Assembly: GCA_017962495.1 (NCBI GenBank)
Contig: JAGCVH010000073.1
Coordinates: 1-55,036, forward strand
Origin: Bacteroidaceae bacterium
GTDB lineage: Bacteria; Bacteroidota; Bacteroidia; Bacteroidales; Bacteroidaceae
Reading direction: 5' to 3'
DNA length: 55,036 nt
In this document: one piece after another, positions 32,926-41,594 of the stretch
How positions within the stretch are numbered: position 1 is the first letter of the stretch
How the letters are laid out: each line of letters starts with the position of its first letter
The notes under the pieces: model-generated
What the model was told of the DNA's origin: nothing
Database searches by the model: none
The model's input: only the letters and a program-made list of their open reading frames with translations
Program-made: the position numbers and the translations under genes

Positions 32926-35075
32926 CATACACGTGTCACGTTTTTCACGCCACGAATGTTCTTCAGTTTCCTGATAAGACCAGCCAGGCGTTCTGTGTCC
33001 TCGAGCATCACTGTGAGGTGTCCCGAGAATAGTCCATCGTGCGAGTCAATATTTATGCTTCGCATGAGCATGCGTTCCTCCTTGGAAATGACGGAGGTGA
33101 TGTTGTTGACGATGCCCATATCGTCTTGCCCGACGATGTGTAGGGTTATGCTGTATTGTGTCCCTTGTTTCGACGCCCATCTTGCCCTCACAAAGCGGTA
33201 GGGAGCCCTTTGGCGCATGGCTTGAGCGTTGGGGCAGTCCGTTCGGTGTATCTTGATACCTCCTGTTGAGGATACAAAGCCGAATACGTCGTCTCCATAG
33301 ATGGGGTGGCAACACTTGGCGAGTTGGAATTCTATGCCCTTTAGGTTCTGGTCGATAACGAGTACATCATCCTTTGTTGCCGATGGCCCGTTCGCATTCT
33401 CCTGCATCACAAAGTCTGCGGCAGAGCGCGTTTCAGAACTCTCTTCTCCCCGTTCGTGGCGTTGTTGTCCCTGATAAACTTCAAGCACTTGGTTGACATC
33501 GAGTTTTTCCTCTGCAATAGCATGGTAGAAGTCGGTCACGTTCTTATATCCCAATCGCTTGATGGTGTGCATGAGAGTTGCCTCGGAATAATCAAGTTTG
33601 CGGTTACGCATCTTCCTTTCCAGCAACTCCTTAGCCAGTGCAACATGTCCTGCTTGAGCCTCTTTCAGGCTTTGTCGTATCTTGCTTTTAGCCCTGTTTG
33701 TGGTTACTATCCCCAGCCAGTCTTGTTTGGGAGACTGGTTGTTTGAAGTTAATATTTCCACTTGGTCTCCACTCTGCAACTTGTGCCTTAAATCGGCATG
33801 ACGGTTGCCAATGCGAGCTCCTGTGCATCGGTTCCCGACCTTGGTGTGAATGGCATAGGCAAAATCGAGTACGGTTGCTCCTGCAGGCAAACGGAAAAGG
33901 TCGCCACGAGGAGTGAATACAAAAACTTCATTGCTTACACGAGAAGCGGAGTCGTTGATGGATTCGCCTTGCTCAAGTGCAGAACGAATATCGGCCAATA
34001 GTTCTTCAGTCCCGCTTTGACTTCCCGTTACTCCTTTATAACGCCAATGAGCGGCAAGTCCGTGTTCGGCAATATCGTCCATTCGCTCTGTACGAATCTG
34101 TACCTCCACCCATTTATCCTCAGGTCCTAACACGGTGATGTGCAAACTCTCGTATCCGTTTGCTTTTGGTACACTTAGCCAGTCGCGCATGCGTTTGGGA
34201 TTTGAGGGATACATGTCGGTGATGATGGAGAATGCTTGCCAACATTGAGCATGTTCCTCGTTCTTTGGAGCATCTATGATGATGCGAATGGCAAAGAGGT
34301 CGTAAACACCATCAACATCGACGTGCTGTTTCTTCATCTTCTGCCAAATGCTGTGGATGCTCTTTGTGCGTCCCTTCATGTGGAAGTGGAGACCTGCTGC
34401 AGTCAGGCGTTCGTCAATGGGCTTTACAAATCTCTCAATATATAGGTCGCGGTTGCGCTTGGTTTCATTCAGTTTGTCCTTTATGTGATAATAGGCATCG
34501 TGTTCGAGGTATTTGAGGCTGAGGTCTTCGAGTTCACTCTTCAACTTGTACAACCCCAGTTTATGAGCCAAGGGTGCATATAAGAAAGCTGCTTGCCTAC
34601 TTGCTTCGTGTTGGGCTTCAATGTTAGCTGTGTCACGAATCTGTCGCATAAGTGCCACACTCTGAGCAATAAGGATGAGAATGACACGCATATCGCCTGC
34701 CTGGCTTATAAGGAGTGAACGGAAATTGTCGGTCTCTACTGATGCAGAACGCATAAACAATTCATCCGTTCCTAAGAGATTGTTCAGCAGGCTGGCAGTT
34801 TCTTTGCCATATTGTTCTTCTATATTTTCGATGGAAACAAGTCCCATGCGAACGGCATTCTGGAACATACTCGCAAAGAGCAGGGTAGGGGTAATGCCTA
34901 TCTCTTCAGCTATGACAATAGCCGTTTGATAGTCTGTCTCAACAGCACTGAGACCAAAGGCATCGGGCAATACAAGTCCACGACTTTCCAATTGGTTCAG
35001 CGTGTCAAGAGCCTGGCGATAATTTGCTTTGGCACTGTCTTCGATATGCTGTATGATGATGTCGTTTTCTTTCAT
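32925..35075 (-). CDS. relA: RelA/SpoT-type (p)ppGpp synthetase with degenerate HD domain
   Basis: A stringent-response enzyme of 716 residues. Synthetase domain: KGRTKSIHSIWQKMKK, VYDLFAIRIIID, ANGYESLHITVLGP and VEVQIRTERMDDIAEHGLAAHW, all intact. TGS domain: VFVFTPRGDLFRLPAGATVL. C-terminal ACT domain near IVNNITSVISKEERM. In the N-terminal region the hydrolase motif HDxxED is absent: the equivalent stretch reads TLLFASMFQNAV, and the metal-binding His is not seen. It should therefore make but not degrade (p)ppGpp, like E. coli RelA, with a separate SpoT expected elsewhere. Minus-strand TACTTTTG at 35083-35090 is the likely -7 box, although it sits only 8 nt before the ATG. Confidence 0.93.
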   Translation of the reverse strand: MKENDIIIQHIEDSAKANYRQALDTLNQLESRGLVLPDAFGLSAVETDYQTAIVIAEEIGITPTLLFASMFQNAVRMGLVSIENIEEQYGKETASLLNNLLGTDELFMRSASVETDNFRSLLISQAGDMRVILILIAQSVALMRQIRDTANIEAQHEASRQAAFLYAPLAHKLGLYKLKSELEDLSLKYLEHDAYYHIKDKLNETKRNRDLYIERFVKPIDERLTAAGLHFHMKGRTKSIHSIWQKMKKQHVDVDGVYDLFAIRIIIDAPKNEEHAQCWQAFSIITDMYPSNPKRMRDWLSVPKANGYESLHITVLGPEDKWVEVQIRTERMDDIAEHGLAAHWRYKGVTGSQSGTEELLADIRSALEQGESINDSASRVSNEVFVFTPRGDLFRLPAGATVLDFAYAIHTKVGNRCTGARIGNRHADLRHKLQSGDQVEILTSNNQSPKQDWLGIVTTNRAKSKIRQSLKEAQAGHVALAKELLERKMRNRKLDYSEATLMHTIKRLGYKNVTDFYHAIAEEKLDVNQVLEVYQGQQRHERGEESSETRSAADFVMQENANGPSATKDDVLVIDQNLKGIEFQLAKCCHPIYGDDVFGFVSSTGGIKIHRTDCPNAQAMRQRAPYRFVRARWASKQGTQYSITLHIVGQDDMGIVNNITSVISKEERMLMRSINIDSHDGLFSGHLTVMLEDTERLAGLIRKLKNIRGVKNVTRV

Positions 35076-35176
35076 ATCTTCACAAAAGTACGAATAAAAT
35101 GATAATTGAGAAAATGAGAGAATGAGAAAATGAGAAAAAATTGGTAAATGGTAATTGGTAAATGGTATTTTATTTG

Positions 35177-35184
35177 TATTTTTG
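35177..35184 (+). promoter_or_regulatory. Promoter -7 box of the DUF4301 gene
   Basis: TATTTTTG at 35177-35184, 28 nt before the ATG. The upstream gap contains GAGAAAATGAGA and TTGGTAAATGG filler repeats. Confidence 0.55.
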
Positions 35185-35211
35185 CGTCAATAAACTTTTA
35201 ATCGAATTCTC

Positions 35212-36726
35212 ATGTTAACATCAACAGACAAAGCATTGCTTGAGGCTAAAGGCATCAGCGAGGCACAACTTGAACAACAATTAAACGACTTTACAAAAGG
35301 TTTCCCCTTCCTTGAATTAGCTGGTGCAGCAGCAGTCGGTCGGGGTATTCTGGCTTTAGACGAGGATGCTCAGCAATGTAGCATTAAGAAGTGGCAAGAT
35401 TATAAGGCCGAGGGTCATAAGATTACGAAGTTTGTCCCTGCTTCTGGTGCTGCAAGTCGTATGTTCAAGGATTTGTTCGAGTTCCTTGATGCCGATTACG
35501 ATGTGCCTACTAAAGATGTAGAGCGTCGTTTCTTCGAAGGAATACATGATTTTGCCTTCTTCCAAGCTCTTGATGATGCTTGTCAAGTAGTGGAAGGTCG
35601 TGGAGTGGATGCTTTAGTTGAAGCGGGTGAATATAAGAGTGTGGTTGCTTGCCTTCTGGGTGCTGATGGCTTGAATTATGGACAGTTGCCCAAAGGCTTG
35701 CTTCAGTTCCATTCGTACGACGATGAAGTTCGCACTCCATTAGAAGAGCATTTAGTAGAAGCCGCCCTTTATGCATCGTCGCGTGGTGAGGCAGATGTTC
35801 ATTTTACTGTTAGCACGGAGCATCGTGAATTGTTCGAGGCATTGGTCGAGCGCATTCGTCCTGAGTATGAAAAGCGTTTTGGTATTCGTTACCACATTAG
35901 TTTCTCAGAACAAAAGCCCAGCACGGATACCGTTGCAGCCAATATGGATAATACGCCCTTCCGTCAGGATGATGGCTCTTTGCTTTTCCGTCCCGGTGGA
36001 CATGGAGCGCTGATTCGTAATCTTGGTGATTTGGACAGTGATATTGTCTTTATTAAGAACATCGATAATGTAGTACCCGACCGCCTGAAACCTATTACCG
36101 TTACATGGAAACAAGTGATTGCTGGTGTGCTTGTTGGTTTACAAAGCAAGTCGTTTGCTTATTTGCAGAAACTCGATGAAGGATGTGGTCGTGCTGAGCT
36201 CTTACAGATGGCAGACTTCCTCGAGCAAGAACTTTGCACTAAGGTTCCGGGCTTGCATGATTTGTCTGATGCTGAATTGGCAGAATGCTTGCGTAAGAAG
36301 TTGAATCGTCCTATGCGCGTGTGCGGAGTAGTAAAGAATGTAGGCGAACCTGGTGGTGGCCCGTTCTTGGCCTATAATCCCGATGGAAGCATCTCTTTGC
36401 AGATTCTCGAGAGCAGTCAGATTGATAAAAACAATCCTGAATACGTAAAGATGTTCACGGAAGGCACACACTTCAATCCCGTTGACCTTGTTTGTGGTAT
36501 TCGTAACTATAAGGGCGAACGCTTCGATTTGCCCAAATTTGTTGACCCACAGACTGGTTTTATCTCGCAAAAGAGTAAGAACGGACGCGAACTCAAGGCT
36601 TTGGAATTGCCAGGACTTTGGAATGGAGCCATGAGTGATTGGTCAACAGTGTTTGTTGAAGTTCCATTGGAAACTTTCAATCCCGTAAAGATTGTCAACG
36701 ACCTGCTTCGTCCAGAACATCAGTAA
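35212..36726 (+). CDS. DUF4301 family protein
   Basis: A 504-residue soluble protein typical of Bacteroidota. A glycine-rich KFVPASGAASRMFKDLFEF segment near residue 80 resembles a nucleotide- or phosphate-binding loop. A further conserved FRPGGHGALIRNLGDLDSDIVF motif, near residue 260, recalls nucleotidyltransferase/UDP-sugar pyrophosphorylase folds (PGGHGA). No signal peptide or membrane helix. The function is unproven; a sugar-phosphate nucleotidyltransferase-like activity is the best guess. Monocistronic, with its own promoter and terminator. Confidence 0.85.
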   Translation: MLTSTDKALLEAKGISEAQLEQQLNDFTKGFPFLELAGAAAVGRGILALDEDAQQCSIKKWQDYKAEGHKITKFVPASGAASRMFKDLFEFLDADYDVPTKDVERRFFEGIHDFAFFQALDDACQVVEGRGVDALVEAGEYKSVVACLLGADGLNYGQLPKGLLQFHSYDDEVRTPLEEHLVEAALYASSRGEADVHFTVSTEHRELFEALVERIRPEYEKRFGIRYHISFSEQKPSTDTVAANMDNTPFRQDDGSLLFRPGGHGALIRNLGDLDSDIVFIKNIDNVVPDRLKPITVTWKQVIAGVLVGLQSKSFAYLQKLDEGCGRAELLQMADFLEQELCTKVPGLHDLSDAELAECLRKKLNRPMRVCGVVKNVGEPGGGPFLAYNPDGSISLQILESSQIDKNNPEYVKMFTEGTHFNPVDLVCGIRNYKGERFDLPKFVDPQTGFISQKSKNGRELKALELPGLWNGAMSDWSTVFVEVPLETFNPVKIVNDLLRPEHQ

Positions 36727-36732
36727 AAAAGA

Positions 36733-36762
36733 AATAGGGCATCAAGCGATGCCCTATTCTTA
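36733..36762. terminator. Terminator shared by DUF4301 and the converging holin operon
   Basis: AATAGGGCATC (36733-36743) pairs perfectly with GATGCCCTATT (36748-36758), followed by CTTATTTAA. It lies 6 nt after the DUF4301 stop and next to the stop of the opposing small gene. Confidence 0.85.
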
Positions 36763-36963
36763 TTTAATCCTTTTCGATAACAACTGTCTGAACTCTTCCA
36801 ATTGTTTTAAGAACTGACCCTCGTCAAGGTCGGGATGGAATTTCATCAAGAACTCCTTGAAGGCATTGATAGCATGCATCCTGCCTTGTGAACGTCCTGC
36901 TTGCAAACCGCTTTGGAAAGGGTTGTGTGGCAGTAGCGATCGATTAAAGTTTCCGTCACTCAT
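36760..36963 (-). CDS. Small protein of the YtxH/holin-like operon
   Basis: A 67-residue basic, helical protein without a membrane segment (starts MSDGNFNRSLLPHNPFQSGL, ends LEEFRQLLSKRIK). I use the ATG at 36963, which overlaps the stop of the preceding holin-like gene by 4 nt (ATGA), a sign of translational coupling; a longer frame starting at 37065 is a shadow inside that gene. No family recognised. Confidence 0.7.
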   Translation of the reverse strand: MSDGNFNRSLLPHNPFQSGLQAGRSQGRMHAINAFKEFLMKFHPDLDEGQFLKQLEEFRQLLSKRIK

Positions 36964-37550
36964 TTGCGACGACGACGTTTGCGGCCAAAGACATTGCCAA
37001 AGGCTCGGATGATAGCTATTGCTATGCGCAAACCTTCGTAAGCGGCAAATCCACGACTCATCCAATTGCTGACATATTCAACCTGATTGGCAGGCTTTTC
37101 ACCCGTGTGCATCATTTGGCTAAAGCCTGATGCCATGCGTGTGCGACTTTGCTTTAGTTCCTCCGACACTTGTTCTCCATCGATGGGAGTCTCGTCAACG
37201 GTGAACAAACTGTTCATCATTTCGGTTATGGGAATAATAATCCACAGCGTTCTGTAGTGCCAGAATATAAGCAAGAGCACAAGCACCAAAGCCGTAACAC
37301 AAGCAAACCCCCATGCTGTGCTTCCTAATGCCTGCCCGATGATGTATGCCAGAAAGAAGGAAAAGAACAACAAGACCATTCCACCCAGCACCAAGCAAAC
37401 AACGGCAATGGCTAGGCGGGAGAGGATGACGGATAACTTGTCACGTGTCTCCACAAGCAAAGCCTTCTTTTGAAGTCCCACGTAAGCGCGGGACTCCATC
37501 AGAAGGTCTTGCATCTGTTGTTTGGTTTCGCTGAATCCGAACATCTTCAA
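36960..37550 (-). CDS. Phage holin family (superfamily III-like) membrane protein
   Basis: A 196-residue protein with two adjacent membrane helices (LAIAVVCLVLGGMVLLFFSF and the AFVCVTALVLVLLLIFWHYR-like stretch) between charged ends; the C-terminus is very basic (FGRKRRRRK). This is the pattern of PF07332-type proteins found beside YtxH genes; chromosomal members are not lytic holins and may act in envelope stress. Middle gene of a three-gene minus-strand operon. Confidence 0.8.
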   Translation of the reverse strand: MKMFGFSETKQQMQDLLMESRAYVGLQKKALLVETRDKLSVILSRLAIAVVCLVLGGMVLLFFSFFLAYIIGQALGSTAWGFACVTALVLVLLLIFWHYRTLWIIIPITEMMNSLFTVDETPIDGEQVSEELKQSRTRMASGFSQMMHTGEKPANQVEYVSNWMSRGFAAYEGLRIAIAIIRAFGNVFGRKRRRRK

Positions 37551-37600
37551 TCGTTAACCCTTTAACCTTTTAACCAGTTAACCCTTTAACCCGTTAAACT

Positions 37601-37807
37601 TTACTCTTCCTCGGGTTGAAGTTCTTCGGCAATCTCGTCAACGAGGCTGCTCATTTCCTTTGAGGACAGACGTATGCCACGCTTGCGAAGTGCCTCGGCA
37701 ATACGGTCACGAAGTTCGCTTCCCTTTTCAGGTGCTAACAATAAACCAGCGGCAGCTCCAATGGCAGCTCCGCCCACGAATGCTACAAAATAACTGAATG
37801 CTCTCAT
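37601..37807 (-). CDS. YtxH-domain small membrane protein
   Basis: 68 residues. An N-terminal Gly/Ala helix (YFVAFVGGAAIGAAAGLLLAP) followed by EKGSELRDRIAEALRKRG is the YtxH signature (GAxxGAAAGLLxAPxxG). The acidic C-terminus ends in QPEEE. First gene of the operon; between it and the holin-like gene lie about 50 nt of GTTAACCCTTTAA repeats. A minus-strand TACATTTG at 37844-37851 is a fair -7 box. Confidence 0.85.
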   Translation of the reverse strand: MRAFSYFVAFVGGAAIGAAAGLLLAPEKGSELRDRIAEALRKRGIRLSSKEMSSLVDEIAEELQPEEE

Positions 37808-37925
37808 AGCTGTTTTTATTAATGGTTAGTAATGTATCTGTGGCAAATGTACAAAAAGTTCAGAGTTCAGAGTTCAAAGTTCAAAGTTTTTTCTTTCTTT
37901 TTAACGTTTTTTTAGGCTTAAAGGC

Positions 37926-37956
37926 TTTGTTATGTCCGTAATATTAGGTATTTTTG
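37926..37956 (+). promoter_or_regulatory. Promoter of the SPOR lipoprotein operon
   Basis: TTTG (37926-37929), 19 nt, TATTTTTG (37949-37956). The ATG follows 44 nt later. Confidence 0.65.
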
Positions 37957-38000
37957 TAGCGATTTAGAAAATAATTACATTTATATACCATATTTAAGTT

Positions 38001-38495
38001 ATGAAAAGATTATTCTTTTTGGGTTCGGCCCTCGTAATGGTGCTGGCCATGACAAGCTGCAAGAGCAGCGAGAGTGCTTACAAGAAGGCTTATGAGAAAG
38101 CTCAAGCTCAGCAGACACAACCCGTAGTTGGTACTACTCAGCAACAGACCCCTGTTCAGGTTACTCCCGTAACTCCTCAGCAGCAGACTCCCGTTACCAC
38201 TACCGATTATAGCAACGTCAGCGTTCGCACAGAAGCTGTTACGCTTGTTAGCGGTGCTGGCTTGAAGGCATTCAGCGTAGTAGTTGGTTCGTTTGGTCTT
38301 CAGAGCAACGCTCAGAGCCTGCAGTCTACTTTGGCTCAGAAGGGTTATGCAGCCCAGATTGTATCTGCAGTTGTCAACGGAATGACGATGTATCGCGTTG
38401 TTGCTACCACTCACGACACTAAGGACCAAGCCGCTCAGAGCCGTGCTGCCCTGATGGGAACATATCCCGATGCTTGGTTGCTTTACAAGAAGTAA
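38001..38495 (+). CDS. SPOR-domain lipoprotein
   Basis: The 164-residue product has a lipobox (MVLAMTSCKSSES), a Gln/Thr/Pro-rich linker (about residues 30-75) and a C-terminal SPOR domain (FSVVVGSFGLQSNAQSLQST ... YRVVATTHDTKDQAAQSRAA). SPOR domains bind denuded glycan strands at division septa, so this is a likely septal outer-membrane lipoprotein. Heads a run of plus-strand genes (ruvX after 19 nt). Confidence 0.9.
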   Translation: MKRLFFLGSALVMVLAMTSCKSSESAYKKAYEKAQAQQTQPVVGTTQQQTPVQVTPVTPQQQTPVTTTDYSNVSVRTEAVTLVSGAGLKAFSVVVGSFGLQSNAQSLQSTLAQKGYAAQIVSAVVNGMTMYRVVATTHDTKDQAAQSRAALMGTYPDAWLLYKK

Positions 38496-38514
38496 GAACT
38501 AAAGCACACGATTT

Positions 38515-38931
38515 GTGTCCAGAGTTCTTGCTATAGACTATGGGGTCCGTCGCACAGGAATTGCTGTGACGGACCCCTTACAAATTATCGCCAATGGCCT
38601 AACAACCGTTGATTCGCGACAATTGCTTGCTTTCATAAAGGAGTATGTAAGTCGAGAGGCCGTTGAGCGCTTTGTCGTTGGACGCCCTATGCAAACCAAT
38701 GGACGAGAGAGTGAGAACCTGAAAAACGTAGAGAAGTTTGTCGAGCAATTACAAAAGGCTTTGCCCGATATTCCCATTACTTGGTGGGACGAACGATACA
38801 CCAGTGTTCTGGCTCATCAGACTATGCTTGAGAGCGGCATAGGGAAAATGGCTCGACGCAACAAAGCTTTAGTCGACGAAATCTCTGCTTGCATTATCCT
38901 TCAAGGATGGATGGAGAGGCGTCCCCTGTAA
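38515..38931 (+). CDS. ruvX: Holliday junction resolvase-like protein RuvX/YqgF
   Basis: An RNase-H-fold nuclease of 138 residues implicated in 16S rRNA 5'-end maturation and recombination. Conserved: VLAIDYGVRRTGIAVTDP with the first catalytic Asp, VVGRPMQTNG, and the late WWDERYTSVLA and DEISACIILQ acidic residues. The start is GTG at 38515; no ATG gives a full N-terminus. Confidence 0.95.
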   Translation: MSRVLAIDYGVRRTGIAVTDPLQIIANGLTTVDSRQLLAFIKEYVSREAVERFVVGRPMQTNGRESENLKNVEKFVEQLQKALPDIPITWWDERYTSVLAHQTMLESGIGKMARRNKALVDEISACIILQGWMERRPL

Positions 38932-38972
38932 CACTATACTTTTAACCATTACCAATCAACTTTCCTTTTAAC

Positions 38973-39530
38973 GTGATTTTACCAATTTATACATACGGCC
39001 AACCCGTCTTGCGCAAAGTGGCAGAAGAGATTGACGAGACTTATCCGCAATTGCCAGAACTCATTCAAAATATGTGGGACACACTTGCTCGCAGTGAAGG
39101 CATCGGTTTGGCAGCGCCACAAGTGGGCTTAAGCATTCGTCTGGTTATCATCGACCTTGATGTCATCAGCGAGGACTTGCCTGAATACAAGGACTTCAAA
39201 CGCGTGTTCATCAATCCCTTTATCGAGGAGTATGACGATTCGGAAACCGATGTCATGGAGGAAGGTTGCCTTTCTCTTCCTGGCATTCATGAGAAGGTTC
39301 GCCGTCCGACTCGCATCCGCCTCACTTGGCAGGACGAACAATTCCAAGAACACGATGAATGGATTGGCGGCTATCTTGCTCGTGTGCTTCAGCACGAGGT
39401 CGATCATCTCGAAGGTGAAGTCTTTACAGATCATTTGAAAGGCTTGCGTAAGCAGATGGTTAAGAGCAGCCTTAACGACTTGATTAAGGGTCGCTTCTCG
39501 TGTTCGTATAAGGTGAAGCTGAGAAAGTAA
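38973..39530 (+). CDS. def: Peptide deformylase
   Basis: Removes the formyl group from nascent chains. The three metalloprotease motifs are intact: GIGLAAPQVG, EGCLSLP (Cys ligand) and QHEVDHLEG (two His and Glu). Length 185. It begins with GTG at 38973, giving MILPIYTYGQPVLRK. In the same plus-strand run as ruvX (41-nt gap), though map is 12 kb away. Confidence 0.97.
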   Translation: MILPIYTYGQPVLRKVAEEIDETYPQLPELIQNMWDTLARSEGIGLAAPQVGLSIRLVIIDLDVISEDLPEYKDFKRVFINPFIEEYDDSETDVMEEGCLSLPGIHEKVRRPTRIRLTWQDEQFQEHDEWIGGYLARVLQHEVDHLEGEVFTDHLKGLRKQMVKSSLNDLIKGRFSCSYKVKLRK

Positions 39531-39585
39531 CAGACATTCCCTTACCCTCAATCTAATTGTTGGGGTAAAGTTTGGCAATAAGACT

Positions 39586-41574
39586 ATGAGAAAGTATGTT
39601 CTGTTTCTCCTATTATTTATCCTTCCTTTGACGGGAAGGTTAGGAGGAGTCTTATTTGCACAGATTAATACCGACCGCGTGATGCTTATGGGGCGCAATG
39701 CCCTCTATTATGAGGACTATGTGCTTTCCATTCAGCGATTCAACATGGTCATAAATGCCAAGCCATTTCTTTCCGAGCCTTATTTCTTTCGTGGTTTGGC
39801 CAAATTCTATCTTGAGGATTATAAAGGAGCAGAAATCGATTGTTCGAGTGCAATCGAACGTAATCCCTACACCGAAGACCCTTATGTCTTGCGTGGCCTA
39901 TGCCGAGTCAATATGAAAGCCTATGACTTGGCTGAGCAAGACTATCTTCGTTCAACAGATATAAATCCTCGCAATCAGGGTTCGCTTCACAATCTTGTTC
40001 TGTGCCAAATGGAACAGAAAGCCTATGAACGAGCCGACAGTAGTCTTGATGTTATGATTCGCCGTTGGCCCAAGGAGGCTGAAGGCTATACGATGAAAGC
40101 CCAAGTTTGCTTTGCCCAGTCAGATACGGCAAATGCTGAAAGCTGGATTGACCGCGCTCTTGAGGTTAATCCTTTCGAAGGTCCTGCTTGGAGCATGAAG
40201 GCTATGGTGGTCCTTAATCGAGGGCAATACAAGGAAGGTGAGGAGTGTCTCGATAAAGCTATCGTACAACTTCCCCGTAATGCAAGCCTTTACATCAATC
40301 GTGCTCTTTCTCGCTTCCAGCAACAAAACCTTCGCGGGGCTATGTCCGACTATGATGCTGCGCTCGAGATTGAGCCTGGCAACTATCTTGGACACTTCAA
40401 TCGCGGACTTCTTCGCGCTCAGGTTGGTGATGACAACAGAGCCATCGAGGACTTTAACTTTGTTCTCAAACAAGAACCAGACAACACTATTGCCCTCTAC
40501 AATCGTGCTCTCTTGCTTGACCAGACGGGTGATTACAAAGGAGCACTCCGCGACATTACGGCAGTTATCAATGACTATCCGGAGTTCTGGACAGGTTATC
40601 AGACACGTGCTCAAATTCGTCGTAAGTTAGGCGATGTCTATGGTGCAGAACGCGATGAGTTTAAGGTCCTTAAGGCGGAGATGGAGAAGCGAACGGGTAC
40701 TTATAAGAGCAAATCCAAGACCAGAAAGAAGAGTGAACGTAATCCTGAAGACTATAATAAAATTGTGGAAGCCGACACGCAAGAGCCAGAACGCGAGGAG
40801 TATGCAAGCGAGTATCGTGGAAAAGTCCAGAATCGCCAGACCGATATGATGCCGCTTCCCCTCTATGTTCTCACGTATTACAAACAAGCTACGCAATTGG
40901 TAAGTTACATCCCTTATCATCGCACAATCGAACAATTCAACCAGTCGGGTCAGCTTCCGCTTCCGCTCTATCTCTCCAATGCCGAAGCCAATGCCTCGGA
41001 AGAGCGTATGCAACAGCACTTTGCCGATGTGGCGGCTGTAACTGAAGTCTTGGGCGATAGTCCTGAAACCACTGGTCTCCACCTTCGTCGTGCTATGGAT
41101 TATTATCACTTGCGCGATTTCGATGCCTGCCTATCCGACCTCAATCGTGCTGTAGAACTTCAGCCCCTCGTTTGTTTGTCTTATTTCCTTCGTGCTCAGG
41201 TGCGTTGTGCATTGTTACAGGTTTCTTCGGGTAAGGGCTCGGCACCTTTGTCACCCACCAATGAAGCCCGCATTGGCTATGGTCAGGCATTAGACGACTT
41301 GCACAAAGTGCTTGAGTTGGAGCCAGATATGGTTTACGCGCAATATAATATAGGTAACATTTACGTCTATCTGCACGAGTATGACCACGCCATCGAGGCT
41401 TATTCTCGCGTTCTTGAGATGCAACCTCAGTTCCCCGAAGCCTATTATAACAGAGGTGTTGTGCGTTTGCTCGATGGTCATCGCGAGGAGGGTCTTCGCG
41501 ATTTAAGTCAGGCAGGAGAACTTGGCTTGTATAGTGCCTATAACCTTATTAAAAGGTATTCCAACGCGAAATAG
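39586..41574 (+). CDS. Secreted tetratricopeptide-repeat protein
   Basis: 662 residues: signal peptide (MRKYVLFLLLFILPLTGRLGG), then about eight TPR units in the first 370 residues (for example AIEDFNFVLKQEPDNTIALY and ALRDITAVINDYPEFWTGYQ). A basic, charged linker follows (KSKSKTRKKSERNPEDYNK), then a second TPR block at the C-terminus (DLHKVLELEPDMVYAQYNIG). Such proteins are periplasmic or outer-membrane scaffolds; the partner is unknown. Last gene before the largest 22-nt repeat array. Confidence 0.88.
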   Translation: MRKYVLFLLLFILPLTGRLGGVLFAQINTDRVMLMGRNALYYEDYVLSIQRFNMVINAKPFLSEPYFFRGLAKFYLEDYKGAEIDCSSAIERNPYTEDPYVLRGLCRVNMKAYDLAEQDYLRSTDINPRNQGSLHNLVLCQMEQKAYERADSSLDVMIRRWPKEAEGYTMKAQVCFAQSDTANAESWIDRALEVNPFEGPAWSMKAMVVLNRGQYKEGEECLDKAIVQLPRNASLYINRALSRFQQQNLRGAMSDYDAALEIEPGNYLGHFNRGLLRAQVGDDNRAIEDFNFVLKQEPDNTIALYNRALLLDQTGDYKGALRDITAVINDYPEFWTGYQTRAQIRRKLGDVYGAERDEFKVLKAEMEKRTGTYKSKSKTRKKSERNPEDYNKIVEADTQEPEREEYASEYRGKVQNRQTDMMPLPLYVLTYYKQATQLVSYIPYHRTIEQFNQSGQLPLPLYLSNAEANASEERMQQHFADVAAVTEVLGDSPETTGLHLRRAMDYYHLRDFDACLSDLNRAVELQPLVCLSYFLRAQVRCALLQVSSGKGSAPLSPTNEARIGYGQALDDLHKVLELEPDMVYAQYNIGNIYVYLHEYDHAIEAYSRVLEMQPQFPEAYYNRGVVRLLDGHREEGLRDLSQAGELGLYSAYNLIKRYSNAK

Positions 41575-41594
41575 TAATCTCGGTTTTCATAACC

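Noticed and set aside
36963-37065. N-terminal extension of the small operon protein to 37065
   Set aside because: It lies inside the holin-like gene; the ATGA overlap at 36960-36963 is the more natural start.
36960-37550. Prophage lysis gene
   Set aside because: Neighbours are YtxH and core genes with no phage structural, integrase or endolysin genes; the holin-like fold is chromosomal in this context.
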